Positions 6,462 through 7,762 of a DNA stretch of 7,762 nucleotides are shown piece after piece. The DNA is from an uncultured Pirellula sp. (lineage in GTDB: Bacteria; Planctomycetota; Planctomycetia; Pirellulales; Pirellulaceae). The position numbers were made by a program, and so were the translations under genes. Under the pieces are notes generated by a model, which saw only the letters and a program-made list of their open reading frames with translations, did not search any database and was not told where the DNA came from. The stretch lies in assembly GCA_903837255.1 (NCBI GenBank), contig CAILTZ010000676.1, positions 1 to 7,762 on the forward strand, in the 5' to 3' direction. Each line of letters begins with the position of its first letter. Position 1 is the stretch's first letter.

Positions 6462-7396
6462 GCCATCAACGCATCGATTCGGTCGATTAAAATTTCAAGG
6501 AACTCACGGTCGCTCGATGGCCGCCCCAGGGCACTGGGTGGTATCGCGTCGGAGTCGATGACACCACGCATCGCAAGCACCATCGCAGCATTGTGTTTGT
6601 AAGCGGGCACAGGGGGACGAAACGCGAAGCCCCCGAGCAGTTGGATCGCATCGTTGAGTTCGTAGAACCTAGCGTCTGCTGCTGCCCAATAATCATCCCG
6701 CTTGGCAAATGCCTCCGGATAAAATGCCGAGAGACCGAGCAAGTAGTCGCTTCCCCACTGAATCATATCGATCGCTAGGTCATTGCCGGTGTAGATGCGA
6801 AATTCCGGGCGGTCTCGATCGCGGCAAGCCAAACGCTCCCACTCCAAGGGACGCGAAAGCGAAGAGTGCTTGAGACCTCCTAGCGAGGGTATGTCCATGA
6901 GCTTACGGAAGGTATCCATCGAATAGATACTGCCGAATGGCGCAAACATTTTGCCCAATTCAAAGCCCAAAAAATGGTCCACTACCGAGCCGATCTGCGA
7001 ATACGTCCGGACGATTTCATCCGATGATTGCTCGATCAGAGCCGTGCTCTGAAAAACAATCGGTATTCCACCCAAAGAGCGAATCTCGGAGACCTGTGTT
7101 TGGTAATTGGCCACCATGTCTCCGGCTAGGTCTTCGACAAATGCTCCGGCGACGAAGGGACGTCCGGCGGCTAGACGGGAGACCCGCTGCAAAATCTCTC
7201 GACGCTGAGCCAGCGAAAGCAGGTTGGCAAAACCGGTATCCATGTTGATCGCCGGGCTCAGGCCGCAGTCCCAAGTCCGTTCCAGGCCTCGCTCATAGGA
7301 CTCAAGATCGATCCTACCGACGGGCTTCCAGGGTAGATAGGCGGCCGAGATCCCCTCGGGCTTGCGCGAGTATTGGATTTTTGGGATCGGCAACAT
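6458..7396 (-). CDS. Divergent DHDPS/NAL-family (beta/alpha)8 protein
   Basis: 312 residues from the ATG at 7396. It resembles the dihydrodipicolinate synthase/N-acetylneuraminate lyase superfamily. The N-terminal PEGISAAYLPWKPVGRIDLESYERGL follows the usual start-of-barrel pattern. SLGGLKHSSL (Lys176) matches the Schiff-base lysine segment, and RIYTGNDLAI (about 200-209) fits the following strand. Departures are marked: the GTTGE loop reads NMDTGF (51-56), the PPYY segment reads IVFQS, and the YNxP segment with the catalytic tyrosine reads FELGK (145-149). The substrate is therefore unknown, and lysine biosynthesis should not be assumed. The frame stays open to a TTG at 7555, with another ATG at 7453. 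The 7396 start is chosen because family similarity begins there, although no start has a clear Shine-Dalgarno. It is the first gene of a two-gene operon with the methyltransferase. Confidence 0.82.
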   Translation of the reverse strand: MLPIPKIQYSRKPEGISAAYLPWKPVGRIDLESYERGLERTWDCGLSPAINMDTGFANLLSLAQRREILQRVSRLAAGRPFVAGAFVEDLAGDMVANYQTQVSEIRSLGGIPIVFQSTALIEQSSDEIVRTYSQIGSVVDHFLGFELGKMFAPFGSIYSMDTFRKLMDIPSLGGLKHSSLSRPLEWERLACRDRDRPEFRIYTGNDLAIDMIQWGSDYLLGLSAFYPEAFAKRDDYWAAADARFYELNDAIQLLGGFAFRPPVPAYKHNAAMVLAMRGVIDSDAIPPSALGRPSSDREFLEILIDRIDALMA

Positions 7397-7511
7397 CGAA
7401 AATTCAGTGGCTTGTGGTTGCGACAGGATCGGGCCGGGGGAAGGCCTAAGCATACTTCGTTGGTTTGAGTCTGGCAAAACAGGGGAAATCCGATCGGCGG
7501 CACAGTCAAAC

Positions 7512-7523
7512 GGGTAATTACCC
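7512..7523. promoter_or_regulatory. Perfect 12-base palindrome GGGTAATTACCC
   Basis: GGGTAATTACCC is its own reverse complement. It sits about 115 bases upstream of the preferred start of the aldolase-like gene (about 60 from the alternative ATG 7453). A symmetric site in a probable promoter/leader region suggests an operator for a dimeric regulator. No regulator is identified, and the role is inference. Confidence 0.4.
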
Positions 7524-7539
7524 CCCCCTTGCGAGGGGG
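7524..7539. repeat. C5T/AG5 hairpin next to the palindrome
   Basis: CCCCCT (7524-7529) pairs with AGGGGG (7534-7539) around a TGCG loop, giving a compact GC-rich 6-bp stem directly abutting the 12-base palindrome. It could act in the leader RNA of the minus-strand operon or as a DNA cruciform. It would be inside the coding frame only if translation began at TTG 7555, which argues against that start. Confidence 0.5.
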
Positions 7540-7704
7540 TCGCAGGCGAAAACAAGCGTTAAAATCGGCAATGTAGGTAAAATATGACGTGCGAATCGGA
7601 GACTATTCACTAAACTTTGCGGTTTAGGTTCCCTTGGATGGATTTGTGGGGAAATCTGGAGAAATGAAAAACGCGTCGACGTCGAAGGTCATGAGGCATT
7701 CGAT

Positions 7705-7731
7705 CGGCTGGCTCTCGAGGAGAGTCAGCTG
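7705..7731 (+). promoter_or_regulatory. 12-bp stem-loop covering a Shine-Dalgarno
   Basis: Bases 7705-7716 pair with 7720-7731 around a GAG loop: ten Watson-Crick pairs and two G-U pairs. The G-U pairs form only in + strand RNA; the reverse strand would have A-C mismatches, so any RNA function should be on the + strand. AGGAG (7718-7722), a possible ribosome binding site for ATG 7734, lies in the loop and 3' arm and would be hidden. Confidence 0.45.
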
Positions 7732-7733
7732 CC

Positions 7734-7762
7734 ATGGAGTGTGAGACGCGGGAAGCGGTTTA
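7734..7762 (+). CDS. Possible start of a + strand gene, cut by window end
   Basis: ATG at 7734 opens a frame reading MECETREAV that runs off the window. AGGAG lies 11 bases upstream, a slightly long but usable spacing, inside a strong hairpin. Nine residues are too few to recognise a family, and chance is a real possibility. Confidence 0.22.

Larger units (their letters stand above)
7397..7733. other. Intergenic region with no complete gene
   Basis: No convincing gene is contained here. It has the upstream region of the minus-strand operon (including two adjacent inverted repeats at 7512-7539) and, further right, sequence that may be the leader of a + strand gene. A TAAAAT at 7578-7583 on the + strand resembles a -10 box but lacks a -35 partner. 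Very short open frames near 7638 and 7664 (9 and 26 codons) overlap as ATGA but have no recognisable content. Confidence 0.5.

Noticed and set aside
7454..7555. N-terminal extension of the aldolase-like protein from TTG 7555
   Set aside because: It would translate through the palindrome and hairpin at 7512-7539, resembles no family sequence and has no Shine-Dalgarno. A start at ATG 7453 remains possible.
3810..7600. Recurring GAATCGG/CCGAATC in several intergenic stretches as a shared regulatory motif
   Set aside because: It is only seven bases and similar strings also occur near or inside genes (for example around 6476); without a genome-wide count it is not distinguishable from chance.
7638..7744. 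Two tiny overlapping open frames (9 and 26 codons) as a possible leader-peptide pair
   Set aside because: The Shine-Dalgarno spacing is poor, there is no run of regulatory codons, and such short frames are expected by chance.

Overview
The window looks like chromosomal DNA of a planctomycete, probably of the Pirellulaceae (Rhodopirellula/Blastopirellula type). The evidence is the combination of families rather than any single gene: a PSCyt/DUF1549-DUF1553 protein followed by a Tat-exported DUF1501 protein, and a DUF1559 protein with a type IV pilin-like N-terminus followed by a small lipoprotein. Both pairings are hallmarks of that phylum. No tRNA, rRNA, CRISPR array, transposase or attachment site was seen.

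Left half (1-3585, + strand): the 3' part of a large DUF1549/DUF1553 gene whose N-terminus lies before the window, then, 59 bases on, a complete DUF1501 gene. Both products are expected outside the cytoplasm (a CxxCH haem-type motif in the first, a twin-arginine signal in the second). They are usually adjacent and probably work together, but their biochemical role is not established. A T-rich stretch follows the pair.

Middle (3586-5903, + strand): a leader of about 290 bases with a small hairpin, then a GTG-started DUF1559 pseudopilin-like gene and a GTG-started 155-residue lipoprotein gene 53 bases behind it, ending in a hairpin plus T-run that overlaps the stop codon. A separate gene follows for an exported Dabb (stress-responsive A/B barrel) protein. 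It has a second well-placed internal start that would give a cytoplasmic form.

Right part (5904-7396, - strand): a convergent two-gene operon. The first gene is a divergent dihydrodipicolinate synthase/N-acetylneuraminate lyase-type (beta/alpha)8 protein. It keeps the Schiff-base lysine region but appears to lack the catalytic tyrosine motifs. Its stop codon overlaps the start of a short SpoU/TrmH-type RNA 2'-O-methyltransferase gene (ATGA). A hairpin lies in the gap between the convergent Dabb and methyltransferase genes.

Right end (7397-7762): no full gene. It holds a perfect 12-base palindrome next to a C5T/AG5 hairpin upstream of the minus-strand operon. Near the window edge is a 12-bp stem with a 3-base loop that would bury the Shine-Dalgarno sequence of a possible + strand gene starting at 7734.

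Overall this is an ordinary planctomycete housekeeping/envelope region. The points most worth checking are the atypical aldolase-family protein coupled to an RNA methylase, the dual-start Dabb gene, and the structured elements at the right end. I do not see clear evidence of a wholly new system.
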